This document shows positions 6,664 through 14,434 of a stretch of 64,000 nucleotides of DNA, in pieces (the stretch's first letter is position 1; each line of letters opens with the position of its first letter). Both the position numbers and the translations under genes were made by a program. The notes beneath the pieces were generated by a model. It saw only the letters and a program-made list of their open reading frames with translations, did no database searches and was not told the DNA's origin. The stretch comes from Sphingorhabdus wooponensis. Its GTDB lineage: Bacteria > Pseudomonadota > Alphaproteobacteria > Sphingomonadales > Sphingomonadaceae. Location: the NCBI RefSeq assembly GCF_003933235.1, contig NZ_RWJI01000001.1, positions 1,060,001-1,124,000 of the forward strand, given 5' to 3'.

Positions 6664-7806
6664 ATGACACCCGTGGATGTCAATGCCCAGGTAATCGTTA
6701 CCTCCCCTGCGGAGATCGACAGCCAGTTTCAATCGGCACTACGCTTGATCGATATCGGTCAGGCACAGTTAGCTGTGCCAATCTTGCAAGAGTTGTCCAA
6801 AAAAACTGCCTCAAATCGTATTCGCCTTGAATTAGCCCGCGCCCTGTCGTTCTCTGGCCAGTATGAAGAGGCCCGACGGCTTTTTGTTTTGATATACAAA
6901 GAAGGGCCGCCCCCAGCGGTGAAGCTAACGATCCTTAGGTTCATCGACCAAATTGACCTGCGGCGTGGAAAATTTACGTTCAGCGTATCCGCAGCGAAAA
7001 TGTCGAACCCACTTAACCAGCCGGATGCAGTGCAGGTCTTCTTTCTTGGTACACCATTCACCATCCAGTTAAACCAAGAAGACCGGAACCTATCGGGCAT
7101 TATCCTAAACGCCGGTTACGAAAGAATTTTCGGCAACGGATACAGTATACGTGCAATCACTTCACACCGTGAAATGCCAAAGCATCCGAACGCAGATCTA
7201 ACAAGTGGCGACTTTTCTGTCGGCAAGCAAATCGCGAGTAAACCGCTGGAAGTAAGGGCTGGCTTTCAATTCCAGCACATGACGAACCAGTCTTCCAATA
7301 TGCCCTATGTGGAAATCGGCTATCGAAAAGAGCTTGCTCCTGAGATTGACGTCCAGCCAAGGTTGCAGGTTGGATATCATAGCTTTCAAGGTGGAGCAGG
7401 ATTGTCAGGTATGAGCTACCGGGTCCATGCCCCTGTTACATATTCACCAAAACCGACACTAGGCGTGTCTATTGGACCACGCATAGAGTTCAGAGACACG
7501 GCTTTTGCCGAACAGCGCTTTGTTAGTGCGGGGTTAGCATTAGATGCCGCCTACACTGCCAACGATTTCACGATCTCAGCGACGGTATTTCCATATACCA
7601 CTCAGTTCCAAGCGACTGACCCTTTCTGGGGAAAAAGGCGTTCTGATAAGGCGTTGTTCGTAGGCGCTGTTCTCAGTTCCGACTATTTGAGAGTTGGAGG
7701 TTTCATCCCCACCTTAAGCCCCTATTGCGGGTTTAACAGCTCGAATATCACCTACTATAAGGTTAACAACTGCGGGATCAGTTTTGCTGCTCGTAAGATT
7801 TTCTGA
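6664..7806 (+). CDS. Slam-type surface lipoprotein assembly modifier (DUF560 barrel)
   Basis: The 380-residue protein has a short TPR-like helical N-domain (about 14-80, with LELARALSFSGQYEEARRLF) and a beta-barrel C-domain (about 100-380) ending in a terminal phenylalanine (ARKIF), as expected for BAM-inserted outer-membrane proteins. The final region FWGKRRSDKALFVG ... LRVGGFIPTLSP ... SSNITYYKVNN follows the conserved Slam/DUF560 C-terminal pattern. Slam proteins move TbpB-like lipoproteins across the outer membrane, and the adjacent upstream gene is such a lipoprotein. Oddly, no signal peptide is seen: an in-frame TGA lies directly before the ATG at 6664, and the protein starts with what looks like mature sequence. 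Confidence 0.8.
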   Translation: MTPVDVNAQVIVTSPAEIDSQFQSALRLIDIGQAQLAVPILQELSKKTASNRIRLELARALSFSGQYEEARRLFVLIYKEGPPPAVKLTILRFIDQIDLRRGKFTFSVSAAKMSNPLNQPDAVQVFFLGTPFTIQLNQEDRNLSGIILNAGYERIFGNGYSIRAITSHREMPKHPNADLTSGDFSVGKQIASKPLEVRAGFQFQHMTNQSSNMPYVEIGYRKELAPEIDVQPRLQVGYHSFQGGAGLSGMSYRVHAPVTYSPKPTLGVSIGPRIEFRDTAFAEQRFVSAGLALDAAYTANDFTISATVFPYTTQFQATDPFWGKRRSDKALFVGAVLSSDYLRVGGFIPTLSPYCGFNSSNITYYKVNNCGISFAARKIF

Positions 7807-7883
7807 TCTGCCACGCGGCTGTAAGTCGCTTACTGTCGAAGAACGTTTAACCGGGGGATAACCTTTTCCTTCGTTCTATCGCC

Positions 7884-8168
7884 TTAATGCGACCTCTGCC
7901 AAGCTTCGACCTGCGCCCTGCTGATCTCTTCAGGATAACAAATCGGCGCAGCTCCTCCAGCTCGGCTCCACGCGCTGCGTCGACCACATGAAGAACCATT
8001 GCGAGCGCTATTGTAAGGGCAAGCGCAACTACCGGGATACGACGCAATCGATGCAGAGATGATCTGCTGCCGAATTTGAGCATCTGACAGCCTGCTTCTC
8101 GCTTCAGTGACCGAAGCCGTTGCAGCTAATGCGCAAATTCCAATGATTATCGCGGTAAAGCTTCTCAT
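7884..8168 (-). CDS. Small secreted Cys-rich protein of the SYPGxCACPYN family
   Basis: I start it at the ATG at 8168 (94 residues), preceded by GAGGGG; a longer frame to 8210 is less likely. It has a signal peptide (MRSFTAIIIGICALAATASV ... EA) and a conserved pattern seen in many proteobacterial small secreted proteins: IRQQIISASIASYPG, CACPYN, CGRRSAWSR and GGAAPICYP. Four cysteines in the mature part suggest disulfides. The family is often found near secretion or mobile-element genes, but its function is unknown to me. It is convergent with the Slam gene. Confidence 0.75.
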   Translation of the reverse strand: MRSFTAIIIGICALAATASVTEARSRLSDAQIRQQIISASIASYPGSCACPYNSARNGSSCGRRSAWSRAGGAAPICYPEEISRAQVEAWQRSH

Positions 8169-8291
8169 TCTAAGCCCCTCATGGTGCATCAACCAAATCG
8201 GCACCCTCACCGGCTCCTTTTTGAAATAGAAGTCAGCTTGCCTTCAATTAGACAGGTCCGTAACATATTAAATGGATGGAGAGAGGTAACT

Positions 8292-8585
8292 ATGAAGTCA
8301 AGAAATTGGATATTACCGATACTTTTAGCCTTGTCCGCTTGTGGTGATGAATGCAGTTCATACTCAGATTACAGCTGCAAACAGATATCCAAAGCTAACT
8401 ACAATGTGTATTTCTATATGCCAAACGGGGATCAGATTTACCTCGGCGAAACCGAAGGGCTTAAATCATGCGGCAACAGTGCATGGGGCTATGCAACACA
8501 AAAAAATATAAGCGAGAATACCGACTGGGGCTACATTTGCTGTATGATTGCAAAAGGCTCATCTTGTTATGAGAAGCACAGATAG
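8292..8585 (+). CDS. Small Cys-rich lipoprotein
   Basis: The start at ATG 8292 is preceded by GGAGAGAGG and gives 97 residues; an upstream in-frame ATG at 8181 would bury the signal. The signal peptide ends in the lipobox ALSAC. The mature part has seven further cysteines and the pattern NYNVYFYMPNGD, LGETEGLKSCG, WGYICCMIAKGSSCYEKHR, which I recognise as a conserved uncharacterised family (the Y-CC ... EKHR ending is typical). It lies opposite the 7884 gene, which is also a Cys-rich exported family. Confidence 0.75.
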   Translation: MKSRNWILPILLALSACGDECSSYSDYSCKQISKANYNVYFYMPNGDQIYLGETEGLKSCGNSAWGYATQKNISENTDWGYICCMIAKGSSCYEKHR

Positions 8586-8668
8586 AATGAAGTCAATCCA
8601 GCAGGCAGCGCATTGGCCTGCGATCCGTCTGCATAGGAAGTATCGTTAATCGATTGTGGACTTGAAAC

Positions 8669-9238
8669 TCATTTAGATGACTTCAAACGTAGCTCGATGC
8701 TAGTTATCGCTTTTGCACTCTCCAGCGTTGACATTTTATCTATCGCAATCAGCTCAGCCTTATGTTTGGCCAGATAGTAAGCAATATCAGCCGCATAATC
8801 ACTGCCGGACATCATCTCGATAATACGTTCACTAAACGGAACATCGGATGCAAAAATCACATTATCAAAGTCAGCAAACAGGTGCATCCGCGGCTGGGCT
8901 GCTACCAACCATTTCTCAATAGTTTGGTTTAGAGTTGAAGGTGAGCTAGTAGCGGATGCGTCCCCTGCCCCAGCCGATGGAACATAGGGAGGCGTGTTGT
9001 CACGGCGCATGTAATCAGTCTGCTGTCTTATACGCTCGGCTTCGGCCCTGTCCCGCTCTGCTCTTGCCCTTGAAGCTTCCATCGCCTCAAGTCGTTGCAT
9101 CTGTAATATTGGGTCAGGCATTTTTATCTGAGGGGGGCGAACCTTTAACGCCACCATGGGATCGAAGCCCTGTCCAAAGGCACTATTGGGTACGAGCACA
9201 ATAAGTGACGCGGTAAATACAAAACGCAGAATTTTCAC
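8669..9238 (-). CDS. Exported hypothetical protein with coiled-coil region
   Basis: The frame is open up to a GTG at 9304 that overlaps the stop of the upstream gene (GTGA), but a GTG at 9238 puts a normal signal peptide (VKILRFVFTASLIVLVPNSAFG) at the very N-terminus, and I prefer it (189 residues). After a Pro-rich stretch comes a charged helix rich in Arg, Ala and Glu (MQRLEAMEASRARAERDRAE), likely a coiled coil, followed by a Ser/Ala linker and a C-terminal helical domain. The gene appears co-transcribed with the gene at 9301-9630. Function unknown. Confidence 0.65.
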   Translation of the reverse strand: MKILRFVFTASLIVLVPNSAFGQGFDPMVALKVRPPQIKMPDPILQMQRLEAMEASRARAERDRAEAERIRQQTDYMRRDNTPPYVPSAGAGDASATSSPSTLNQTIEKWLVAAQPRMHLFADFDNVIFASDVPFSERIIEMMSGSDYAADIAYYLAKHKAELIAIDKMSTLESAKAITSIELRLKSSK

Positions 9239-9300
9239 AGTCGCATACCTTAATTCGTGAGCTTCGATAATCTTGACAAGTTGCATAGGCCCTATGCCAT

Positions 9301-9630
9301 TCACCTTACCTGATGGACTTTGTCTCCGACGATCATTACCATACTACTACTGCCGTTGGATAAAATTAATGCACGTGGACGAAGGGCATATTGATAGCCG
9401 TAGCTCGAACAAGTTACGTATTTCCCGTCATCAAAAACAATGACACGACCAAAGCGGCATCCTCTAAAGGATGTTTCTTCCCCATCATCGTCGATACTCT
9501 TCGAAATGGTTTTAACAGCTACGATTGTATACCCAACGTAAGACGAAAGGTCATCTGCCAGATCTGCCTTTACCGGTGGTGTCCACAGAGCGAGAATAGC
9601 TATCAGTGTTGCAACCTTGGCAAATCTCAT
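9301..9630 (-). CDS. Exported hypothetical protein
   Basis: A 109-residue protein with a signal peptide (MRFAKVATLIAILALWTPPV, cleavage near KA) and a compact beta-rich mature domain: YVGYTIVAVKTI, FRGCRFGRVIVFDDGKYVTC and a final MVMIVGDKVHQVR. Two cysteines could pair. It is the first gene of the leftward pair with the coiled-coil protein and the last gene before the tRNA boundary. The ribosome binding region is AAGGAACG. I do not recognise the family with certainty. Confidence 0.7.
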   Translation of the reverse strand: MRFAKVATLIAILALWTPPVKADLADDLSSYVGYTIVAVKTISKSIDDDGEETSFRGCRFGRVIVFDDGKYVTCSSYGYQYALRPRALILSNGSSSMVMIVGDKVHQVR

Positions 9631-9908
9631 TTTCGTTCCTTAGGTAACCCTTTTGACCGGCCACCACTAAATGGCCCGAGTTGATTGCTAGAACGTAATG
9701 CCATCTTTGGCCAGTGTTGGTCGCAGGTGGAGCATCATGGGGCCGCAGGGTCACACTAGCAAAGGAGCGGCGTGTAGGATGCGGATGTGCGTTACTCCTG
9801 CCCTGCTCCTACTTGCATCAAACAGGCTTGCTGTTTTCGTCAAAGTGGTGGGACAAGTGGTGGGATAAACCGCATCTATTCCAATAATTAACGTATTTGC
9901 GTTGTAAT
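9631..9908. other. Element end region with tandem 12-bp repeat, probable attachment arm
   Basis: No gene is supported here. A tandem repeat AAGTGGTGGGA(C/T) occurs at 9843-9854 and 9855-9866, 43 bp from the tRNA 3' end. AGGAGC (9763) and GCTCCT (9805) form an inverted pair. Short direct repeats near an attachment site are typical arm-type binding sites for tyrosine integrases, which supports this as the right end of the element. This is inference from position. Confidence 0.5.
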
Positions 9909-9998
9909 TGGCGGAGAGATAGGGATTCGAACCCTAGGTACCGTCACCGGCACGCCGCATTTCGAGTGCGGTGCTTTCGACCACTCAGCCATCTCTCC
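9909..9998 (-). tRNA. tRNA-Ser (anticodon CGA)
   Basis: The reverse strand folds as a class II tRNA: acceptor GGAGAGA paired with TCTCTCC, D-loop with GGCTGAGTGGTCGAAAGC, anticodon stem CCGCA/TGCGG around the loop CTCGAAA (anticodon CGA at 9962-9964), a long variable arm, and the T-arm GGGTTCGAATCCC. The discriminator G is followed by an encoded CCA (9909-9911). It reads UCG serine codons. The gene remains complete at the junction, as expected when an integrated element restores the tRNA 3' end. Confidence 0.95.
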
Positions 9999-10130
9999 GC
10001 AATTCATAGGGACTGGTCATTGCCGTAAAAACGGCGCATCCCCATGACAGAGCGGGGCCATTAACCCAAGTTTTTCGCTTTGCCAAGCCACAAGGTTGAT
10101 TTGCGCGCCAGAAGATATGATATTGTAGCC

Positions 10131-10481
10131 ATGATTGACCAAATAGCTCCTCCCGACATTGTCGAAACGAAGTTTTCTATCGGTGATGTTGTGCGCCATC
10201 GCATATTCGATTTTCGCGGTGTCGTGTTCGACATTGATCCTGTGTTTGCCAATAGCGAAGAATGGTATCAGTCCATCCCCGAGCCGGTAAGGCCAGCAAA
10301 AGACCAGCCATTTTACCACCTATTCGCCGAAAATGCCGAGAGCAGCTATATCGCTTATGTGAGCCAGCAGAATTTACTGCCCGACCATCAACAAGGGCCC
10401 ATCAACCACCCCGGCATTGATGCGGTTTTTGAAGGGTGGGATGGCGACCAATATCAATTGAAGCGGCTTATGCGTCAGTAA
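10131..10481 (+). CDS. hspQ: Heat shock protein HspQ (YccV-like hemimethylated-DNA-binding fold)
   Basis: The 116-residue product contains the HspQ/YccV signature: KFSIGDVVRHRIFDFRGVVF, DIDPVF, then QPFYHLFAENAESSYIAYVS and QNLLPD. HspQ influences DnaA stability and acts as a Lon-protease specificity factor in enterobacteria; its role in alphaproteobacteria is less studied. The ATG at 10131 gives the usual short N-terminus; upstream in-frame codons from 10080 belong to the tRNA leader side and are unlikely. It is the first core gene beyond tRNA-Ser. Confidence 0.85.
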   Translation: MIDQIAPPDIVETKFSIGDVVRHRIFDFRGVVFDIDPVFANSEEWYQSIPEPVRPAKDQPFYHLFAENAESSYIAYVSQQNLLPDHQQGPINHPGIDAVFEGWDGDQYQLKRLMRQ

Positions 10482-10514
10482 ACTTTGCGTGACCGGCGAG
10501 TGATGCCAAAAGGC

Positions 10515-11213
10515 TTATGCTGCGTCCGCAAGAATCCAATCTACACCTGCGTCGGCATGAATTTCGGCGCTGTCATAGATAGGCAGGACATTGGCTTTGG
10601 TGTCGACGAGCATGCTTAACTCGGTGCAACCCAGCACAACCGCTTTCATGCCTTGCTGATCAATTTCAGTGATGATCGTTTTCAACATGCGTTCGGAATC
10701 GCGTTTTACTACGCCGTGCATCAGTTCGTCATAGATGATACGCTCAACGTCTTGGACATCGTCCATCTCAGCGGGCAGCAAGGATACGCCATGCTTTACG
10801 AGGCGCTGACGATACCAATTTTCCGCCATGACATTTGCCGTACCCAGCAACGCGGCAGACGAAACGGCGTCCGCCTGCATTTTCGCACCAACCGAGTCGG
10901 CAATATGGATGATCGAGATCGAAACAGCCGCGGCCACATCATCAAACACTTTATGCATGCTGTTGGCGCAAATGAGTATCGCGGTGGCACCAGCCTGTTC
11001 CAGACGGCGTGCAGAAGCAATCAGCACGTCTGCCACATGGGCCCAGTCTTCCTGTGTGCTGGCCTTACCGACATCACAGAAATTAAGGCTCTCCATCAGC
11101 AACGGCGCATTGCACGTCCCATTGGTGCGCCGGAGGACCTGTTTATTGATGCGTGCGTAATATAATTCGGTCGAATACCAGCTCAATCCGCCGATCAGTC
11201 CAAGTTTACGCAT
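10515..11213 (-). CDS. Aspartate/glutamate racemase family protein
   Basis: A 232-residue cytoplasmic enzyme of the Asp/Glu/hydantoin racemase superfamily (YgeA/RacX-like). It begins MRKLGLIGGLSW and has the two catalytic-cysteine regions ILICANSMHK (about residue 83) and VVLGCTELSML (about 195), which provide the acid/base pair for cofactor-independent racemisation. I choose the second of two close ATG codons (11213; also 11219) because AAGG lies 8 bases upstream. The exact substrate (aspartate, glutamate or another amino acid) cannot be read from the sequence. It is separated from the pnt operon by a terminator. Confidence 0.8.
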   Translation of the reverse strand: MRKLGLIGGLSWYSTELYYARINKQVLRRTNGTCNAPLLMESLNFCDVGKASTQEDWAHVADVLIASARRLEQAGATAILICANSMHKVFDDVAAAVSISIIHIADSVGAKMQADAVSSAALLGTANVMAENWYRQRLVKHGVSLLPAEMDDVQDVERIIYDELMHGVVKRDSERMLKTIITEIDQQGMKAVVLGCTELSMLVDTKANVLPIYDSAEIHADAGVDWILADAA

Positions 11214-11230
11214 GTTCATTACCTTTGATA

Positions 11231-11264
11231 GAAACAAATACCGCCCCGATTTGGCTCGGGACGG
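11231..11264 (-). terminator. Rho-independent-type terminator after pntB
   Basis: On the minus strand a 9-bp stem (11256-11264 with 11241-11249, one G-U pair) with a 6-base loop is followed by TATTTGTTTC. It lies between pntB and the racemase gene and probably ends the transhydrogenase transcript. Confidence 0.65.
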
Positions 11265-11292
11265 CATTTATCTATCGATAGCTTGAACTGGC

Positions 11293-12705
11293 CTAGTGCT
11301 GCAAGGCTTTGACGATGTCTTCGCACATCTTCTTCGCATCGGCGAGAAGCATCATCGTTTGGTCCATGTAGAACACGTCATTGTCAACGCCGGCATAGCC
11401 AACGCCGCCCATGGAACGCTTCACGAAGAACACGGTCTTTGCCTTATCGACGTCAAACACGGGCATGCCATAAATGGGCGAAGTCTTGTCCGTTTTCGCC
11501 GCGGGGTTCACAACGTCATTGGCGCCAATGATGAAGGCGACATCGGCTTGTGCAAATTCGCTATTGATATCCTCAAGCTCGAAAACTTCGTCATAAGGCA
11601 CGGATGCTTCAGCCAACAAAACGTTCATATGGCCGGGCATACGCCCCGCAACAGGGTGGATCGCATATTTCACCGAAACGCCCTGCTTTTTCAAAACATC
11701 TGCCATTTCGCGTAATATGTGCTGCGCCTGCGCAACCGCCATGCCGTAGCCGGGTACGATGATGACGCTTTCCGCCTGCTGCATCATATAAGCCGCATCT
11801 TCGGCGGAGCCGCGCTTCCAAGGGCGCTGTTCCTTAGCTTCGCCGCCCGATACAGCTGCCTCCGCACCGAAGCCACCCGCGATCACGCTGATGAAGCTGC
11901 GGTTCATGGCCTTGCACATGATGTAGGACAAAATCGCCCCCGACGAGCCGACAAGCGCACCGGTGATGATCATTGCTGTGTTATGCAGCGTAAAGCCCAT
12001 GGCAGCCGCCGCCCAACCCGAATAGCTGTTCAGCATCGACACCACGACGGGCATATCCGCGCCACCGATGGGGATGATGAGCAAGAAGCCAATGAGGAAA
12101 GCCAGCGCGGTAACGGTCCAGAAAATCCAAGGGCTTTGGTCCACAGTGAAGTAACCAATAAGGCCAAGGATTGCCGCCAAAGTGCCCAAGTTGATAACAT
12201 GGCGCAGCGGCAAGAGGATTGGCGCGCCCGACATTTTTCCCGCCAGTTTCAGAAATGCGATGACGGATCCTGAGAAGGTGATTGCACCGATCGCGATGCC
12301 CAAGCCCATTTCTACACGGCTGACGGGGTTAATCAGGCCATCTTCACCAACAATACCAAAGGCACTGGGGTTCAAAAACGCGGCAGCCGCGACCAATACA
12401 GCCGCCATACCGACGAGCGAGTGGAACGCCGCCACAAGCTGCGGCATGTCGGTCATCGCAATCTTACGCGCCGTGACCCAACCAATGCCGCCACCGATGG
12501 CGATAGCCCCCATAATTTCAGGCAGAGACGCAACATCATGCGTGACCAATGTCGTTACCACGGCAATCAACATTCCAGCCATACCGAAGTGATTGCCGCG
12601 TTGCGATGTGGCGGGCGAAGACAATCCGCGCAGCGCCAATATGAAAAACACGCCCGAAATCAAATATGCGAGCATGACCCATGCGGGGGGAGCGATATGT
12701 TCCAA
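11293..12705 (-). CDS. pntB: NAD(P) transhydrogenase subunit beta
   Basis: The 470-residue membrane protein has many hydrophobic helices (residues 1-260) and a C-terminal NADP(H)-binding domain III with VIIVPGYGMAVAQAQH, the fingerprint Gly motif, and GANDVVNPAAKTD. The enzyme couples hydride transfer from NADH to NADP+ to proton inflow and so supplies NADPH. It is the last gene of the pntAA-pntAB-pntB order, separated from pntAB by 1 bp. The split three-gene form is typical of alphaproteobacteria such as Rhodospirillum. Confidence 0.95.
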   Translation of the reverse strand: MEHIAPPAWVMLAYLISGVFFILALRGLSSPATSQRGNHFGMAGMLIAVVTTLVTHDVASLPEIMGAIAIGGGIGWVTARKIAMTDMPQLVAAFHSLVGMAAVLVAAAAFLNPSAFGIVGEDGLINPVSRVEMGLGIAIGAITFSGSVIAFLKLAGKMSGAPILLPLRHVINLGTLAAILGLIGYFTVDQSPWIFWTVTALAFLIGFLLIIPIGGADMPVVVSMLNSYSGWAAAAMGFTLHNTAMIITGALVGSSGAILSYIMCKAMNRSFISVIAGGFGAEAAVSGGEAKEQRPWKRGSAEDAAYMMQQAESVIIVPGYGMAVAQAQHILREMADVLKKQGVSVKYAIHPVAGRMPGHMNVLLAEASVPYDEVFELEDINSEFAQADVAFIIGANDVVNPAAKTDKTSPIYGMPVFDVDKAKTVFFVKRSMGGVGYAGVDNDVFYMDQTMMLLADAKKMCEDIVKALQH

Positions 12706-12706
12706 C

Positions 12707-12988
12707 TTAACGCTCCTTTTTCTTATACATGGCCAGCATACGGGCCGTTACAGCAAAGCCGCCGAAGATATTCACGCTGGCCAATGCTACGGCAATTAGG
12801 CCAAGCCATTTGGCGGTCGGTGAACCACCTGCGGCTGCCGCGATCAAAGCACCAACAATGATAACCGAAGAAATTGCGTTTGTGACCGCCATCAGCGGCG
12901 TGTGCAACGCGGGGGTAACAGACCAGACGACATAATAGCCCACGAAACAGGCCATCACGAAGATGGATAAGATTGAAATAAAGTCCAT
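12707..12988 (-). CDS. pntAB: NAD(P) transhydrogenase subunit alpha part 2 (membrane)
   Basis: The 93-residue protein is nearly all membrane helix (about four segments) and matches the small membrane part of the alpha subunit: a hydrophobic N-terminus, VGYYVVWSVTPALHTPLMAV and GFAVTARMLAMY. With PntB it forms the proton channel. It sits between pntAA and pntB with gaps of 9 bp and 1 bp. Confidence 0.92.
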   Translation of the reverse strand: MDFISILSIFVMACFVGYYVVWSVTPALHTPLMAVTNAISSVIIVGALIAAAAGGSPTAKWLGLIAVALASVNIFGGFAVTARMLAMYKKKER

Positions 12989-12997
12989 TATGCCCCC

Positions 12998-14128
12998 TTA
13001 CGCCGACAGGCGTTCATTCACGACCTTGCCATCTTTGGTCAGGCGAATTGCTGCGGTAATTTCATCTTCATCCGGTAATACAGGCTTGCCAGCTTCCTTG
13101 TCCCAAAAGGCGGAAAGGAAGTTGAACAAATTGCGCGCGTAAAGCGCCGATGCGTCCGCCGCTAAATGCGCTGGCGTGTTGCTGTAGCCGACGATTTTTA
13201 CGCCATGTTTGATGACGATTTCGTCCGCCTTCGAACCTTCAACATTGCCACCTTGAGCAACAGCAAGGTCGAAAATGACCGAACCGGGCTTCATGCTGGC
13301 AATCTGCGCGTCAGACACCAGACGCGGTGCCGGACGCCCCGGGATCAACGCGGTTGTGATAACAATGTCTTGCTTGGCGATATGCGCGGAGACCAGCTCG
13401 GCTTGCGCAACCTTATATTCGTCGGACATTTCGGTCGCATAACCACCAGCGCCCTCACCCTCGATCCCGGCAACATTCTCGACGAAGATTGCTTTTGCAC
13501 CCAGAGATTCGATTTGTTCCTTGGTGGCAGAGCGCACATCGGTTGCCGATACTTGTGCGCCCAAACGGCGCGCGGTTGCAATCGCTTGGAGCCCGGCAAC
13601 GCCAACGCCCATGATAAACGCCTTAGCAGCGCTAACCGTGCCAGCGGCTGTCATCATCATTGGAAAGGCACGGCCATAAACCGATGCCGCCTCAATCACA
13701 GCTTTATATCCGGACAGGTTCGACTGCGAAGACAATATGTCCATCGACTGCGCACGCGTAATGCGCGGCATGAATTCCATCGCCAGAGCTTCTACGCCTG
13801 CCTTGGCATAAGCATCAACGCGCGCACGCTGCCCAAAGGGGTCAAGCCCCGCAACCAGCCACGCTCCGGGCTTCATCCCCTTCAGCGCCTTTGGATCCGG
13901 TCCTTGAACACCAAGGATTATATCCGCGTCCTTCAGGACAGAAGCCAGATTGCCGACTACCGCACCCGCAGTTTCATAATCGCTATCGCCGATGGATGCC
14001 CCGACCCCCGCGTCATTCTCAACCGAAATCGTCGCACCTAATGCGATGAATTTCTTAACAGTTTCAGGTGACGCAGAAACGCGTGTTTCGCCAGCGGTGG
14101 TTTCCCTCAGGACAGCGATTTTCACCAT
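12998..14128 (-). CDS. pntAA: NAD(P) transhydrogenase subunit alpha part 1 (NAD-binding)
   Basis: The 376-residue soluble domain I protein resembles alanine dehydrogenase: MVKIAVLRETTAGETRVSAS at the start, a Rossmann motif VGVAGLQAIATARRLGAQV near 175-193, and the RQD-loop region (TTALIPGRPAPRLV). It binds NAD(H) and hands hydride to domain III of PntB. Its start immediately follows the stop codon of the small oxidase subunit IV gene (14129-14263), so the two are cotranscribed. Confidence 0.95.
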   Translation of the reverse strand: MVKIAVLRETTAGETRVSASPETVKKFIALGATISVENDAGVGASIGDSDYETAGAVVGNLASVLKDADIILGVQGPDPKALKGMKPGAWLVAGLDPFGQRARVDAYAKAGVEALAMEFMPRITRAQSMDILSSQSNLSGYKAVIEAASVYGRAFPMMMTAAGTVSAAKAFIMGVGVAGLQAIATARRLGAQVSATDVRSATKEQIESLGAKAIFVENVAGIEGEGAGGYATEMSDEYKVAQAELVSAHIAKQDIVITTALIPGRPAPRLVSDAQIASMKPGSVIFDLAVAQGGNVEGSKADEIVIKHGVKIVGYSNTPAHLAADASALYARNLFNFLSAFWDKEAGKPVLPDEDEITAAIRLTKDGKVVNERLSA

Positions 14129-14263
14129 TTAAGCCGCGCGGCTTGCGATGATCAAAACCACGATAGCGGTGACAATCGCGGTAACAATTGTACCCCATTT
14201 GAAGAATGTGACGAAACCTTCATATGTTTCTTTTGCGGGTCCAAGATCGTGATTGTTTGCCAA
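14129..14263 (-). CDS. aa3-type cytochrome c oxidase subunit IV-like small protein
   Basis: A 44-residue protein: a short soluble N-terminus (ANNHDLGPAKETYEGF), then one membrane helix (WGTIVTAIVTAIVVLIIA). This is the pattern of the bacterial aa3-type cytochrome c oxidase subunit IV family, which stabilises the oxidase core. It starts with TTG at 14263, with GGAGG 6 bases before it; no ATG is available. Its TAA directly abuts the pntAA start codon. The same family member often precedes pnt genes in sphingomonads, so it may instead serve the transhydrogenase complex. Confidence 0.75.
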   Translation of the reverse strand: MANNHDLGPAKETYEGFVTFFKWGTIVTAIVTAIVVLIIASRAA

Positions 14264-14434
14264 AACAGCCTCCGTATTAAATATAATATTTATAAGCTTT
14301 AACTGGTGATTTTCTAATGCTCAAGCGCGATGAACAAAGAAAATGTCATCACGACAAAAACGGCCCTTTATCGCTTCCGCTTCGCAAAGGTTGTTAAGGT
14401 ATCCCGTTTATTCTCGAGATGGGTGTTCACCAAT

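Larger units (their letters stand above)
1..9908. mobile_element. Integrated element (satellite- or island-like) ending at tRNA-Ser, left end outside window
   Basis: This stretch holds a primase-helicase, an iteron-rich palindrome, an XRE regulator and a run of exported proteins, and it stops exactly at the 3' end of tRNA-Ser(CGA). Beyond the tRNA only conserved housekeeping genes follow. tRNA 3' ends are classical attachment sites for tyrosine recombinases. No integrase, no second copy of the tRNA 3' end and no phage structural genes are visible, so the element must continue to the left of base 1. A self-replicating satellite or integrative element fits best; a remnant prophage is the alternative. 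The boundary is inferred from context. Confidence 0.7.

Noticed and set aside
8601-8621. Hairpin GCAGGC/GCCTGC after the small lipoprotein gene as terminator
   Set aside because: The stem is only 6 bp with a 9-base loop and no T-run; too weak to annotate.
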